Positions 1 to 8,599 of a DNA stretch of 64,000 nucleotides are shown piece after piece (the first letter of the stretch is position 1; every line of letters starts with the position of its first letter). Under the pieces are notes generated by a model. It was not told the DNA's origin. It ran no database searches and saw nothing but the letters and a program-made list of their open reading frames with translations. The translations under genes and the position numbers were made by a program. This DNA is from Pseudomonas fulva 12-X (lineage in GTDB: Bacteria; Pseudomonadota; Gammaproteobacteria; Pseudomonadales; Pseudomonadaceae): assembly GCF_000213805.1 (NCBI RefSeq), contig NC_015556.1, positions 1,922,001 to 1,986,000 of the forward strand. The letters are read 5' to 3'.

Positions 1-1301
1 AAGTGAAACGCCACGTCCTGCCGCTGTTCGTGGTCATGTTCATCGTCAACTACATCGACCGGGTGAACATCGGCTTCGTCCGTAGCCACCTGGAAACCGA
101 CCTGGGTATCGGCGCCGCTGCTTATGGTTTGGGCGCAGGCCTGTTCTTCATCGGCTACGCGCTGTTCGAGGTGCCCTCGAACATGCTGCTTCAGCGCTAC
201 GGCGCCAAGGTGTGGCTGACCCGCATCATGTTCACCTGGGGCATCGTCGCCACCGCCATGGCCTTTGTGCCCAACGAAACCTGGTTCTACATCCTGCGCT
301 TCTTGCTCGGCGTCGCCGAGGCCGGGTTCTTCCCGGGCGTGGTGTATTACTTCACCAAGTGGCTGCCGGCTGGCGAGCGCGGCAAGGCCATGGCGATCTT
401 CCTCAGTGGCTCGGCGATCGCCTCGATCATCTCCGGCCCGCTCTCGGGGGCGTTGCTGCAGATCGATGGCCTGGGGATGAAGGGCTGGCAGTGGATGTTC
501 TTCATCGAGGGCATGTTCTCGGTGGTGCTGTGCGGCTTCGTGTGGTTCTGGCTGGACTCGCTGCCCAAGGACGCCAAGTGGCTGAGCCGCGAGGAAAGTC
601 AGGCACTGACCGAGTGCATCGACGAAGAGCAGCGTCAGCGGCAACTGGCGGCGGGGGAGACCGGCGCGGTCAAGCACTCGGCCTTCAAGCTCTTGCGTGA
701 CCCGCAGATCATGCTGTTCTGCTTCCTGTACTTCTCCATCTCGCTGACCATCTACGGCTGCACCTTCTGGCTGCCGAGCATCATCCGCTCCATGGGCGGG
801 CTGGGCGATTTCGAGATCGGCCTGTTCAACTCCATTCCCTGGATCATCTCGGTGTTGGCCATGTACGCCTTCGCGGCCCTGGCGGCGCGCTACAAGTGGC
901 AGCAGGCCTGGGCCTCGGCGGCGTTCATCATTGCCGCGTTCGGGCTGTTCATGTCCACCACCGGCGGGCCGGTGTTCTCCTTTATCGCCATCTGCTTCGC
1001 GGCGATCGGCTTCAAGGCGGCGTCCTCGCTGTTCTGGCCGATTCCCCAGGCCTACCTGGATGCGCGCATCGCCGCGGCGGTGATCGCCCTGATCAACTCG
1101 GTGGGCAGCCTGGGCGGCTTCGTGGCGCCGGCCACCTTCGGCTATCTGGAAGAGCACACCGGCTCCATCGAAGGCGGGCTGATCGGCCTGGCCGTGGTCT
1201 CGCTGGTCGCCGGCATCCTGGTGTTCATGACCAAGACCAGCAAAAGCGCCAAGGGCAGCGGCAACGGGGTGAGCCCCAAGCCGGCCGTATCGCCGGCCTG
1301 A
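1..1301 (+). CDS. MFS transporter, anion:cation symporter family (5' end cut by window)
   Basis: Inner-membrane major facilitator protein, probably importing a sugar acid or similar organic anion by proton symport. The frame is open from the first bases; the earliest start in view is GTG at 3, but family members usually carry some 10-20 more residues before the VNYIDRVNIGF segment of helix 1, so the true start probably lies outside the window. The 432 residues in view hold about 12 hydrophobic segments, the RYGAK loop between helices 2 and 3 and a charged central loop near residues 180-220. A GC hairpin and then a glucarate-dehydratase-like gene follow 54 bases downstream, which suggests a shared catabolic operon for an aldarate-type acid. 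The substrate is inferred from this neighbour only. Confidence 0.85.
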   Translation, partial: VKRHVLPLFVVMFIVNYIDRVNIGFVRSHLETDLGIGAAAYGLGAGLFFIGYALFEVPSNMLLQRYGAKVWLTRIMFTWGIVATAMAFVPNETWFYILRFLLGVAEAGFFPGVVYYFTKWLPAGERGKAMAIFLSGSAIASIISGPLSGALLQIDGLGMKGWQWMFFIEGMFSVVLCGFVWFWLDSLPKDAKWLSREESQALTECIDEEQRQRQLAAGETGAVKHSAFKLLRDPQIMLFCFLYFSISLTIYGCTFWLPSIIRSMGGLGDFEIGLFNSIPWIISVLAMYAFAALAARYKWQQAWASAAFIIAAFGLFMSTTGGPVFSFIAICFAAIGFKAASSLFWPIPQAYLDARIAAAVIALINSVGSLGGFVAPATFGYLEEHTGSIEGGLIGLAVVSLVAGILVFMTKTSKSAKGSGNGVSPKPAVSPA

Positions 1302-1309
1302 CATGCATG

Positions 1310-1330
1310 GGCGCTGGCCGGGCCAGCGCC
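1310..1330 (+). other. intercistronic GC hairpin
   Basis: GGCGCTGGCC (1310-1319) is followed after one base by its exact complement GGCCAGCGCC (1321-1330). There is no T run, so it is more likely an mRNA-stabilising or partly attenuating structure between the transporter and dehydratase genes than a full terminator. Confidence 0.5.
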
Positions 1331-1355
1331 GTTATTACCAATACAAGGAATTTGA

Positions 1356-2633
1356 ATGATGAGGATCAAACAGGTACGCGTGACGCCGATTGCGTTCCGT
1401 GATGCACCGCTGCTCAACGCCAGCGGCATCCACGAACCCTACGCACTGCGTTCGATCATCGAGGTGGAAAGCGACAACGGTTATATCGGCCTGGGTGAGA
1501 GCTACGGCGATGCGCCGGTGCTCAGCGTGCTGCAGGCCATGCAGGAGTCGCTGGTCGGCCTGGACCCCTTCGACCTGAACGGCTTGCGCGCCCGTGTGGT
1601 GAAGACCGTGGCGGCGCTCAAGCCGGGCACCGCCGGCGCCGAACTGGCGCCGGGCTCGCACCCCAGCAAACAGGTGGCCAATGCCTATTCGGCTTTCGAG
1701 GTGGCCTTTCTCGATCTGCAGGCGCGTTCCCTAGGCATGCCGCTGGTGGATCTGCTCGGTGGTGCGGTGCGCGACCGCGTGCCGTTCAGCGCCTACCTGT
1801 TTCTCAAGTACGCCGAGCACGTGGGCTCGCCCTACAAGCCGGACCGCTGGGGCGAGGGCATCAGCCCCGAGCAGATGGTCGCCCAGGCGCGCACCATGAT
1901 CGAGGAGAACGGTTTCAAGAGCATCAAACTCAAGGCCGGCACCTTGCTTGGCCCTGAGCATGAAGTGGCGTGCATCAAGGCGCTGCGCCAGGCCTTCCCG
2001 GAGGCGCCGCTGCGTATCGACCCCAACGGCAACTGGTCGGTGGAAACTTCCCTGCGCATGGCCGAGCTGCTCGGTGATGACCTGGAGTATTACGAGGACC
2101 CTTGCCCCGGACTGGAAGGCATGGCCGAGGTGCACAAGCGCACCGGCATCCCGCTGGCGACCAATATGGTGGTGACCGACTTCGACGAGTTCCGTCGCAG
2201 CGTGGCGCTGGGTAGCGTGCAGATCGTGCTGGCCGACCATCATTACTGGGGCGGCCTGCGCGACACGCAGATCCTGGCGCGCATGTGCGACACCTTTGGC
2301 CTGGGCGTGTCGATGCACTCCAACTCGCACCTGGGCATCAGCCTGATGGCCATGACCCACGTGGCGGCGGCGGTGCCGAACCTGTCCTACGCCTGCGACA
2401 CCCACTATCCGTGGCAGGAACCGGACGAGGAAGTGATCAAGGGCGGCAAGCTGCCTATCGTCGACGGCTGCGTAGCACTGACCCGTACGCCGGGTCTGGG
2501 CGTCGAACTGGATTACGACCAGCTGGCCAAGCTCAACGATCAGTACCTGACCTGCGGCATCCGCTCGCGCAACGATGTGACCCAGATGCAGAAGTACGAT
2601 CCGAGCTGGAAGGCGCTGAAGCCGCGGTTCTGA
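1356..2633 (+). CDS. glucarate dehydratase-like enolase superfamily enzyme
   Basis: Member of the mandelate racemase/glucarate dehydratase group of the enolase superfamily (425 aa; E. coli GudD is about 446). Such enzymes abstract a proton alpha to a carboxylate and eliminate water from aldarates, giving a 5-keto-4-deoxy acid. The catalytic set is visible: KLK at 191-193, metal ligands D222 (RIDPNG), E247 (YYEDPC) and N270 (ATNM), and the D294/H321 pair (ADHHYW, SMHSNSH). The start is ATG 1356 (a second ATG is at 1359) behind AAGGA at 1345-1349. The protein diverges enough from GudD that another acid sugar is possible, so no symbol is given. It is probably cotranscribed with the upstream MFS transporter. 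Confidence 0.85.
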   Translation: MMRIKQVRVTPIAFRDAPLLNASGIHEPYALRSIIEVESDNGYIGLGESYGDAPVLSVLQAMQESLVGLDPFDLNGLRARVVKTVAALKPGTAGAELAPGSHPSKQVANAYSAFEVAFLDLQARSLGMPLVDLLGGAVRDRVPFSAYLFLKYAEHVGSPYKPDRWGEGISPEQMVAQARTMIEENGFKSIKLKAGTLLGPEHEVACIKALRQAFPEAPLRIDPNGNWSVETSLRMAELLGDDLEYYEDPCPGLEGMAEVHKRTGIPLATNMVVTDFDEFRRSVALGSVQIVLADHHYWGGLRDTQILARMCDTFGLGVSMHSNSHLGISLMAMTHVAAAVPNLSYACDTHYPWQEPDEEVIKGGKLPIVDGCVALTRTPGLGVELDYDQLAKLNDQYLTCGIRSRNDVTQMQKYDPSWKALKPRF

Positions 2634-2643
2634 TTCTCCTGCC

Positions 2644-2667
2644 GAGGCGGCCGTTCATGGCCGCCTC
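2644..2667. terminator. bidirectional terminator between convergent genes
   Basis: GAGGCGGCC (2644-2652) and GGCCGCCTC (2659-2667) form a 9-bp stem with loop GTTCAT. It sits 10 bases after the dehydratase stop and 9 bases before the end of the convergent hydrolase gene. The T tract is weak (CCTTTATT on the plus strand). Confidence 0.6.
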
Positions 2668-2676
2668 AGTCCTTTA

Positions 2677-3234
2677 TTACGCCTGTTCCAGCAATGCCAG
2701 CGCTGCCTGGCTTTCTATCACCTGCGCGTACTCATCCTGCAGATTGGCCAGGGCCATGGCATGTACCTCGTCGGCGCTGCGCCGCACGCCGTGGTAGTCG
2801 GTCTTGGCGAAGGTGAAGCAGCCATCGGCGACCACGTGGGTGGTGAACCCCAGGTTGCCTGCCGAACGCGCGGTCGCCTCCACAGAGTTGTTGGTGCTGA
2901 CGCCAACGATCACCAGCGACTGGATGTCCCGCACCCGCAGCCAGCGCTCCAGCCCGGAATGGATGAAGGCATCGGGCACGTTCTTCTCGACCACATGTTC
3001 ATGGGGCAGCGGTTGCAGCGCAGGCTGAAATTCCACGCCTGGCTGGCCAGGCGCGAACGGCGAGCCTGGCGAACGGGATATGTGCCGCACATGCACCAGC
3101 GGTGCGCCGGCCAGACGCCAGGCCTGGAGCAGTTCGGCGATGCGCGCCGGCGCGTCGGGGTTGTTGCGCTCGCCGGCGGCCCGCTCGAGCATGCCGCTTT
3201 GCATGTCGATGATGATCAGGGTGGGCTGAGTCAT
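2677..3234 (-). CDS. isochorismatase-fold hydrolase, Ser in place of catalytic Cys
   Basis: Small (185 aa) isochorismatase/nicotinamidase-fold protein. D10 (IIIDMQ) and K84 (VVEKNVPDAF) match the Asp and Lys of the family triad. The position that holds the nucleophilic Cys in cysteine-hydrolase members is S117 in the GVSTNNSVEATAR segment; the only Cys nearby is C139 (DGCFTF). Annotation as cysteine hydrolase would therefore be misleading. The C-terminal RSADEVHAMALANL segment is what I associate with a related subfamily of unknown substrate. It is a monocistronic minus-strand gene, convergent with the dehydratase; the substrate is unknown. Confidence 0.8.
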   Translation of the reverse strand: MTQPTLIIIDMQSGMLERAAGERNNPDAPARIAELLQAWRLAGAPLVHVRHISRSPGSPFAPGQPGVEFQPALQPLPHEHVVEKNVPDAFIHSGLERWLRVRDIQSLVIVGVSTNNSVEATARSAGNLGFTTHVVADGCFTFAKTDYHGVRRSADEVHAMALANLQDEYAQVIESQAALALLEQA

Positions 3235-3318
3235 GGATTACCTTGTGTCGGGAGGCAGGCACTTCTGCGTCAATTGCCTATCTATACAGTAATCCCTCTC
3301 CCATTCGACATTGCATCT

Positions 3319-3346
3319 TGCACGACCAGAATCTGGCTATCGTGCA
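3319..3346. promoter_or_regulatory. inverted repeat in the hydrolase / small gene intergenic region
   Basis: TGCACGA (3319-3325) and TCGTGCA (3340-3346) flank an inner CCAG/CTGG pair. It lies in the 240-base divergent spacer (3235-3475) upstream of the isochorismatase-fold gene and could be an operator or a small hairpin. No regulator can be assigned. Confidence 0.3.
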
Positions 3347-3418
3347 GGTTGCAAAGTTCATTTCTTTTTTTTATCTAAATAGTCCTTTTAAATCAGTCTC
3401 TTAGCTTTTCTTAATAGC

Positions 3419-3434
3419 TGGCATGCACTCTGCA
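3419..3434 (+). promoter_or_regulatory. sigma-54 (RpoN) promoter
   Basis: TGGCATGCACTCTGCA fits the -24/-12 consensus TGGCACG-N4-TTGCW, with the invariant GG (3420-3421) and GC (3432-3433) at the required 10-base separation. Two of the 12 specified bases differ. It lies 41 bases upstream of the ATG at 3476, giving a predicted transcript start near 3445. An enhancer-binding-protein site was not identified. Confidence 0.65.
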
Positions 3435-3475
3435 ATATCCCTCGTACAAGGAACACCACTCAGAGGGTACGAGCC

Positions 3476-3826
3476 ATGCAATACGCCATCCAGCACCTGA
3501 TCGAAAGCCTCCCGGACTACGCCATCGATTTCAAGAAGCGCCCCGACGGGATGTTGCTGATGACGTTGCGCAAGGATGGTGAAGTGGCTTTCGTCAAAGC
3601 CATCGACCGCCAGACCGTTTTCTGTGAAACCCGCGTGCAGGCACTGCTGCATGAGATCATGCGCGACAGCAAGCTGATCAGCGGCGAAATCAACTGGAAG
3701 GGGCAGGGCGCTCAGTGGATCGATCGCAGCCTGCCGACCTTCACCGGCGCGCCGATCAACCCGACTGCCGCCAAGATGATGTGGGCCCGTCGTGGCCGTG
3801 ATGGCAGTTACCGCGCCACCGCCTGA
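3476..3826 (+). CDS. conserved hypothetical protein (116 aa)
   Basis: Soluble 116-aa protein with no signal peptide or membrane segment and no catalytic motif that I recognise. It is basic, with a C-terminal KMMWARRGRDGSYRATA tail. It stands alone: a sigma-54 promoter lies 41 bases upstream and a strong terminator begins about 20 bases after the stop. An SD-like GAGGG precedes ATG 3476. RpoN control suggests a link to nitrogen, motility or stress physiology, but this is inference. Similar proteins occur in other pseudomonads as far as I recall. Confidence 0.7.
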   Translation: MQYAIQHLIESLPDYAIDFKKRPDGMLLMTLRKDGEVAFVKAIDRQTVFCETRVQALLHEIMRDSKLISGEINWKGQGAQWIDRSLPTFTGAPINPTAAKMMWARRGRDGSYRATA

Positions 3827-3846
3827 CTCTGATCCAGCGGCTCAAG

Positions 3847-3884
3847 AAAAGCCCCGCCCAGGTAACCTGGGCGGGGCTTTTTCG
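3847..3884. terminator. strong bidirectional terminator
   Basis: AAAAGCCCCGCCCAGGT and its complement ending GGGGCTTTTT form a near-perfect palindrome (GC stem 3851-3877) with A and T tracts outside. It ends the 3476 gene and insulates the pst operon. Confidence 0.85.
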
Positions 3885-3943
3885 TATCGGCGTGGCAGGC
3901 GTCTCAATGTTCAAAAAGCAATGCGCGGGCAATCAGCCAGTAC

Positions 3944-3961
3944 CTGTCACAAAAGCGTCAC
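3944..3961 (+). promoter_or_regulatory. Pho box (PhoB binding site) of the pst operon
   Basis: CTGTCAC (3944-3950), AAAA, GCGTCAC (3955-3961) form the two 7-base direct repeats spaced by an AT-rich 4-mer that PhoB binds. It lies 45 bases before the pstS ATG, where PhoB replaces a -35 element. It predicts induction by phosphate starvation. Confidence 0.85.
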
Positions 3962-4005
3962 AGGATTGATGCAAAGTGCGGACTCCCGCTCACAAGGAGT
4001 CCCTA

Positions 4006-5037
4006 ATGAAAAAGCTATTCAAGTCTGCCGCCATCGCCGTCACGGTTTCTCTTTGTGCCAGTTCCGTCTCCTTCGCCGCCGAGAACGTGCGCCTGACCGG
4101 CTCCGGTGCCAGCTTCCCGGCCCCGATCTACCTGAGCTGGTTCAAGGACTTCAGCAAGAACACTCCCGGCGTCACCGTCGACTACCAATCCAAGGGTAGC
4201 GGTGCCGGCGTACAGGACTTCCTGAACAAGACCGTCGACTTCGCTGCCAGCGATTCGGCGATGTCGGACGCCGATATCGCCAAGGTCGCCGAAGGCGTGC
4301 AGCTGCTGCCGATGACGGCGGGCGAAATCGTGCTGGCCTACAATCTGCCTGGCAATCCGAAGGGCGTTAAGCTGCCGCGCGACGTTTACTCGAACATCTT
4401 CCTGGGCAAGATCACCAAGTGGAACGATCCGCAGATCGCCGCGGCCAACCCTGAGCTGAAACTGCCCGACCTGCCGATCACCGTCGTTGTGCGCGCTGAC
4501 TCCAGCGGTACCACCGCCGTATTCACCAAGCACCTGTCGGCCATCAACGCCGACTTCAAGAAAGAGCTGGGCGAGGGCAACACCGTCAACTGGCCAGGCA
4601 GCGACAAGTTCATCAAGTCGCCGAAAAACGATGGCGTGACCGCCACCGTTCGCCAGACCCCGGGCTCCATCGGCTACATCGAATACGGCTTCGCCAAACT
4701 GGCCAAGGTCGACTTCGCCGTGCTGCAGAACAAGGCCGGTCAGTATGTGGTGCCGAACGCCGAAAGCGGTGCCGAAGCGCTCGCCGCCGTGAAGATGCCG
4801 GAAAACCTGGTGGCCTGGCTGCCGGATCCGGACGGTGCCAAGTCCTACCCGATCACCACCTACACCTGGATGATCTTCCGCAAGGACAACGGCAACCCGG
4901 CCAAGGCCAAGGCCCTGCGTGACATGGTCGAGTACAGCCTGACCGAAGGTCAGAAAATCGCCGACTCGATGGGCTACATCCCGCTGCCGCAATCGGTCGT
5001 CGATCAGGTTCGCAAAGCGTCTGCCAACATCAAGTAA
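4006..5037 (+). CDS. pstS: phosphate ABC transporter periplasmic binding protein PstS
   Basis: Periplasmic phosphate-binding component of the Pst transporter (343 aa). An Ala-rich signal peptide is followed by a likely cleavage at SFA|AENV. The mature start RLTGSGASFPAPIY and the SSGTTAVF segment are standard PstS phosphate-loop features. I choose ATG 4006 over the in-frame ATG at 3976 because AAGGAG (3994-3999) lies six bases before it and the signal peptide then begins with MKKLFK. First gene of pstSCAB, preceded by a Pho box. A strong hairpin separates it from pstC, as expected for a binding protein made in excess over its permease. Confidence 0.95.
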   Translation: MKKLFKSAAIAVTVSLCASSVSFAAENVRLTGSGASFPAPIYLSWFKDFSKNTPGVTVDYQSKGSGAGVQDFLNKTVDFAASDSAMSDADIAKVAEGVQLLPMTAGEIVLAYNLPGNPKGVKLPRDVYSNIFLGKITKWNDPQIAAANPELKLPDLPITVVVRADSSGTTAVFTKHLSAINADFKKELGEGNTVNWPGSDKFIKSPKNDGVTATVRQTPGSIGYIEYGFAKLAKVDFAVLQNKAGQYVVPNAESGAEALAAVKMPENLVAWLPDPDGAKSYPITTYTWMIFRKDNGNPAKAKALRDMVEYSLTEGQKIADSMGYIPLPQSVVDQVRKASANIK

Positions 5038-5045
5038 TGCTCGCC

Positions 5046-5077
5046 AGGCCCCTTGCGGTGCAAGCCGCAAGGGGCCT
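5046..5077 (+). other. intercistronic hairpin between pstS and pstC
   Basis: AGGCCCCTTGCGG (5046-5058) and CCGCAAGGGGCCT (5065-5077) form a perfect 13-bp stem with a 6-base loop and no T tract. It probably stabilises the pstS message and attenuates read-through to pstCAB. Confidence 0.7.
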
Positions 5078-5099
5078 GCAATTGCGTTGGAATTAGCCA

Positions 5100-6068
5100 A
5101 TGACCAGACCTTTCGTTGTTCCAGACAACCCCGACTCTGCCTGTCAGCCGCCTTCCACGAAGGACTTCCTGGTTGATCGCACCTTCCGCGCGCTCTCCCG
5201 AGTGGGCGTGGTTCTGATTCTGGCCGTGGTCTTCGCCCTGGTGTTCGAGGTCGGGCGCAAGGCACTGCCCGGCATGCAGGAATATGGTTTCGACGTACTG
5301 TTCGGCACCGTATGGGATGTCAATCAGAACAAGTACGGCATTCTTCCGGCCATTTGGGGCACGCTTTACAGCGCCTTTATCGCCTTGTTGATCGCCGGTT
5401 TTTTCGGCATCAGCATGGCCATTTTCCTGACCCAGGATTTTCTGCCTCCCAAGCTCGCGGCGGTATTTCGCACCATCGTCGAGTTGCTGGCGGCCATCCC
5501 CAGCGTCGTTTACGGCCTGTGGGGCATCTATGTGGTGATCCCGGCCATCCGCCCGCTGACCACCTGGCTGCACGCCGAACTCAGCTGGATCCCCTTTTTC
5601 GGCACCTCGCTGAGCGGCCCGGGCCTGCTGCCTGCCGCACTGGTGCTGGCGATCATGATTCTGCCGACCATCGCGGCGGTGTCTCAGGACGCGCTTTCCA
5701 GCGTGCCGATGAAGACCAAGCAGGCCGCCTACGGCATGGGCACCACCCACTGGGAAGCGATTCTCAAGGTGATGGTGCCGTCCGCCGCGACCGGCATCTT
5801 CGGCTCCCTGGTGCTCGGCCTTGGCCGTGCGCTGGGTGAAACCATGGCGCTGGCCATGCTGGTCGGTAATGCCAACAGCATCTCCCTGTCGCTGTTCGCC
5901 CCGGCCAATACCCTGGCCGCGCTGCTGGCCCTGAACTTCCCGGAAGCCGGGCCGCGCGAGGTCGAGGTACTGATGTACGCCGCCCTGGTGCTGATGTTGA
6001 TCACCCTGATCGTCAATATCATCGGCTCGATGCTGATGGTCTACGCCCAACGGGGCAATAAACAATGA
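5100..6068 (+). CDS. pstC: phosphate ABC transporter permease PstC
   Basis: Inner-membrane permease of the Pst system (322 aa), with about six transmembrane segments and the cytoplasmic EAA-type loop AAYGMGTTHWEAILKV (near residue 205) that contacts PstB. It is the short form of PstC; the main Pst system of P. aeruginosa uses a permease about twice as long. Second gene of pstSCAB. Its stop overlaps the pstA start by 4 bases (ATGA), indicating translational coupling. Confidence 0.92.
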   Translation: MTRPFVVPDNPDSACQPPSTKDFLVDRTFRALSRVGVVLILAVVFALVFEVGRKALPGMQEYGFDVLFGTVWDVNQNKYGILPAIWGTLYSAFIALLIAGFFGISMAIFLTQDFLPPKLAAVFRTIVELLAAIPSVVYGLWGIYVVIPAIRPLTTWLHAELSWIPFFGTSLSGPGLLPAALVLAIMILPTIAAVSQDALSSVPMKTKQAAYGMGTTHWEAILKVMVPSAATGIFGSLVLGLGRALGETMALAMLVGNANSISLSLFAPANTLAALLALNFPEAGPREVEVLMYAALVLMLITLIVNIIGSMLMVYAQRGNKQ

Positions 6069-6958
6069 CCAACCTGACTGCTCCTCCCGTTGAAATGCCG
6101 AGCCTGCAGCGCCGCTTCGAGGGCCGCGCGCTGCGCAGCCTGATGCTGACCAGCGTGGTCTGGGTCGTCGCGCTGCTGGCCAGTGTGCCGCTGCTCTCCG
6201 TGCTCTACATGCTGATCACCCGCGGCGGCGCGCGCCTGAGCCTGGAAGTGTTCACCGAACTGCCACCCACCGGTTTCGAGACCGGTGGCGGCTTTGGTAA
6301 CGCCATGGCCGGTACTTTCGTGATGGTCGGCATCGCGGCGGCCATCGCCGTGCCGGTCGGCATCCTAGCGGCGATCTTCCTGGCCGAACTGGGCCCGCAC
6401 AGCAAGCTCGCCAATGCCGCACGTTTTGCTGCCAAGATGCTCACCGGCCTGCCGTCGATTCTCGCCGGGGTATTCGCCTACGCGCTGGTGGTGGTCACCA
6501 CCGGCACCTACTCGGCGCCGGCCGGCGGTGTGGCTCTGGCGGTGCTGATGCTGCCCATCGTCGTGCTGACCGCCGAAGAGGCGATGAAGATGGTGCCCAA
6601 GGTCATGAAGGACGCCGCCTACGGCATGGGCTGCACCCGCTCCCAGGTGATCTGGAAGATCATCCTGCCGACCGGCCTGCCGGCGATCCTGACCGGTGTG
6701 ATGCTGGCCGTGGCCCGCGCCGCCGGTGAAACCGCACCGCTGCTGTTCACCGCGCTGTTCAGCAACTACTGGATCTATCACGACGGCGAACTGGCCGTGA
6801 TGAATCCCACGGCCTCGCTCGCCGTGCTCATCTACAACTTCTCCGGCATGCCGTTCGACAACCAGCTTGAGCTCGCCTGGGCCGCCTCGCTGGTCCTGGT
6901 GCTGATCGTGCTCATGGTGAATGTCATCAGCCGTATTTTCGGCAAGCCCAAGTATTGA
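6065..6958 (+). CDS. pstA: phosphate ABC transporter permease PstA
   Basis: Second Pst permease (297 aa), with about six membrane helices and the PstB-contact loop [16 protein letters not shown] near residue 180. It pairs with PstC to form the inner-membrane phosphate channel. It starts inside the pstC stop codon (ATGA overlap) and ends 19 bases before the pstB start. It is short like pstC here, unlike the roughly 500-residue PstA of the principal Pseudomonas system. Confidence 0.92.
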   Translation: MTNLTAPPVEMPSLQRRFEGRALRSLMLTSVVWVVALLASVPLLSVLYMLITRGGARLSLEVFTELPPTGFETGGGFGNAMAGTFVMVGIAAAIAVPVGILAAIFLAELGPHSKLANAARFAAKMLTGLPSILAGVFAYALVVVTTGTYSAPAGGVALAVLMLPIVVLTAEEAMKMVPKVMKDAAYGMGCTRSQVIWKIILPTGLPAILTGVMLAVARAAGETAPLLFTALFSNYWIYHDGELAVMNPTASLAVLIYNFSGMPFDNQLELAWAASLVLVLIVLMVNVISRIFGKPKY

Positions 6959-6977
6959 GAATGGGAGCACTCTGATA

Positions 6978-7796
6978 GTGAACCAGTTATCCGCACCAAT
7001 CGCTGCTCCGTCCGAAGCCCATGCCCCCGTGGTCATGGACTGCAAGCTGGACAAGATTTTCTACGGCAACTTCCTGGCCGTGCGCGACAGCCATGTGCCA
7101 ATCGAGAAGAACAAGATCACCGGTTTCATCGGCCCGTCCGGCTGCGGCAAGAGCACCGTGCTGCGCAGCCTCAACCGCATGAACGACTTGGTCAAGGGCT
7201 TCCGTTTCGAGGGCCACGTGCACTTCCTCGGTCAGGACGTCTACGGCAAGGGCGTCGATCCGGTGGTGGTGCGCCGCTACATCGGCATGGTGTTCCAGCA
7301 GCCCAACCCGTTCTCGATGAGCATCTTCGACAACGTCGCCTTCGGCCTGCGCCTCAACCGCTACAAGGGCGACCTGGGCGATCGCGTCAAACACGCCCTG
7401 CAAGGCGCCGCGCTGTGGGATGAGGTCAAGGACAAACTCAAGGTCAGCGGCCTGTCGCTGTCCGGCGGCCAGCAGCAGCGTCTGTGCATCGCCCGCGCCA
7501 TCGCCACCGAGCCGGAGGTACTGCTGCTCGACGAACCCTGCTCGGCGCTCGACCCGATCGCCACGCGCCGGGTCGAGGAGCTGATGGTCGAGCTGAAGAA
7601 GGACTACACCATCGCCCTGGTGACCCACAACATGCAGCAGGCCATCCGGGTGGCCGACACCACGGCGTTCTTCTCGGTGGATATCTCCCAAGGCACCCGC
7701 ACCGGTTACCTGGTGGAGATGGGCGCGACGGAGCAGATCTTCGGCAGCCCGAAACAGAAGATGACCGAGGATTACATCAGCGGCAAGTTCAGCTAA
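6978..7796 (+). CDS. pstB: phosphate ABC transporter ATP-binding protein PstB
   Basis: ATPase of the Pst importer (272 aa from the chosen start). Walker [10 protein letters not shown] (52-60), signature LSGGQQQR (161-168) and Walker B VLLLDEP (181-187) are intact, and THNMQQA marks the switch histidine. I choose GTG 6978 because GGGAG (6963-6967) lies 10 bases upstream and the longer in-frame start at 6921 would lie inside pstA; ATG 7038 is an alternative giving a shorter N-terminus. No phoU follows, unlike the usual pstSCAB-phoU order, which suggests a second Pst system whose signalling partner, if any, lies elsewhere. Confidence 0.92.
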   Translation: MNQLSAPIAAPSEAHAPVVMDCKLDKIFYGNFLAVRDSHVPIEKNKITGFIGPSGCGKSTVLRSLNRMNDLVKGFRFEGHVHFLGQDVYGKGVDPVVVRRYIGMVFQQPNPFSMSIFDNVAFGLRLNRYKGDLGDRVKHALQGAALWDEVKDKLKVSGLSLSGGQQQRLCIARAIATEPEVLLLDEPCSALDPIATRRVEELMVELKKDYTIALVTHNMQQAIRVADTTAFFSVDISQGTRTGYLVEMGATEQIFGSPKQKMTEDYISGKFS

Positions 7797-7897
7797 GCGC
7801 CGCCAATCGTTGCAGGCCGAATGCCTGCACGAGCCCGAAAGGCTCGAACGGGTATCCGGCCGTTTTACCGTTTCAAGACTTTCTTTCAGGAATGCCA

Positions 7898-8599
7898 ATG
7901 CCTGCCAAGCGTCGCCTTGATTTACCTGCTGTGGAGCACGCCCTGCGCGAGGTGCAGAGCCGCTTCGCCGAGCTCAGCCGGCACTTCACCGAGCCCCGTG
8001 ATCCGCTGACCGACGAAGTGCTGGAAAACGTGCTTGAGGGCTACGCGCTGATTGACGATTATGTCGCCCGCGGTATCGATCTGTTCGAGTTGCAGAATCT
8101 GAACCTGATGCTGGAGCTCAATGCCACCGTGCTCTGCGGCCAGAACGCGGCACATCGGCAGGAGTTCGCCCAGCACTTGGCGGCGACTGAAGCGCACTTC
8201 TTCAACAACATCGAAGGCGGGATCAAAGACGTGTTCAACTGGTATTGCGCACACCGCAGCGAATCGGTCTGGAAGCGTGCCGCGGGCGTCTATGTGCGGA
8301 TTCTCAGCAAGCCGCAGCTTTTCATCGAGGGCAACAACCGCACCGGTTCGCTGATCGTCAGCTACCTGCTGATGCGCGATGGCCAGCCGCCTTTCGTGCT
8401 GACCCTGAAAAATGCCGAGGGCTACTTCAACCCTTCTTCGGTGATCCGCAATTCCGCCAAGCATGGGGTCAAAGCCTTGTACGAGCTGCCCAAGATCAAG
8501 AAGAAATACGCAGCCTTTCTGGAAGACCAGTCGCCCGAGCGCAAGAAGTTCTTCCTCAGCGAGAAGAAGCTCGCTGCCGAGCAGCGGTGGGAAGCGTAA
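7898..8599 (+). CDS. Fic-fold protein with degenerate catalytic motif
   Basis: 233-aa protein of the Fic/Doc type by its core helix-loop region. Active Fic enzymes transfer AMP or another phosphate-linked group to proteins using HPFx(D/E)GNGRxxR. Here the matching stretch is QLFIEGNNRTGS (140-151): the catalytic His is Gln, the second Gly is Asn and the last Arg is Ser, while the acidic residue, GN and RTG are kept. It is therefore either not an AMP transferase or uses different chemistry. The start is ATG 7898 after CAGGA (7887-7891); ATG 7892 is also possible. It follows pstB by 101 bases and overlaps the HAD-like gene by one base (TAATG). Confidence 0.7.
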   Translation: MPAKRRLDLPAVEHALREVQSRFAELSRHFTEPRDPLTDEVLENVLEGYALIDDYVARGIDLFELQNLNLMLELNATVLCGQNAAHRQEFAQHLAATEAHFFNNIEGGIKDVFNWYCAHRSESVWKRAAGVYVRILSKPQLFIEGNNRTGSLIVSYLLMRDGQPPFVLTLKNAEGYFNPSSVIRNSAKHGVKALYELPKIKKKYAAFLEDQSPERKKFFLSEKKLAAEQRWEA

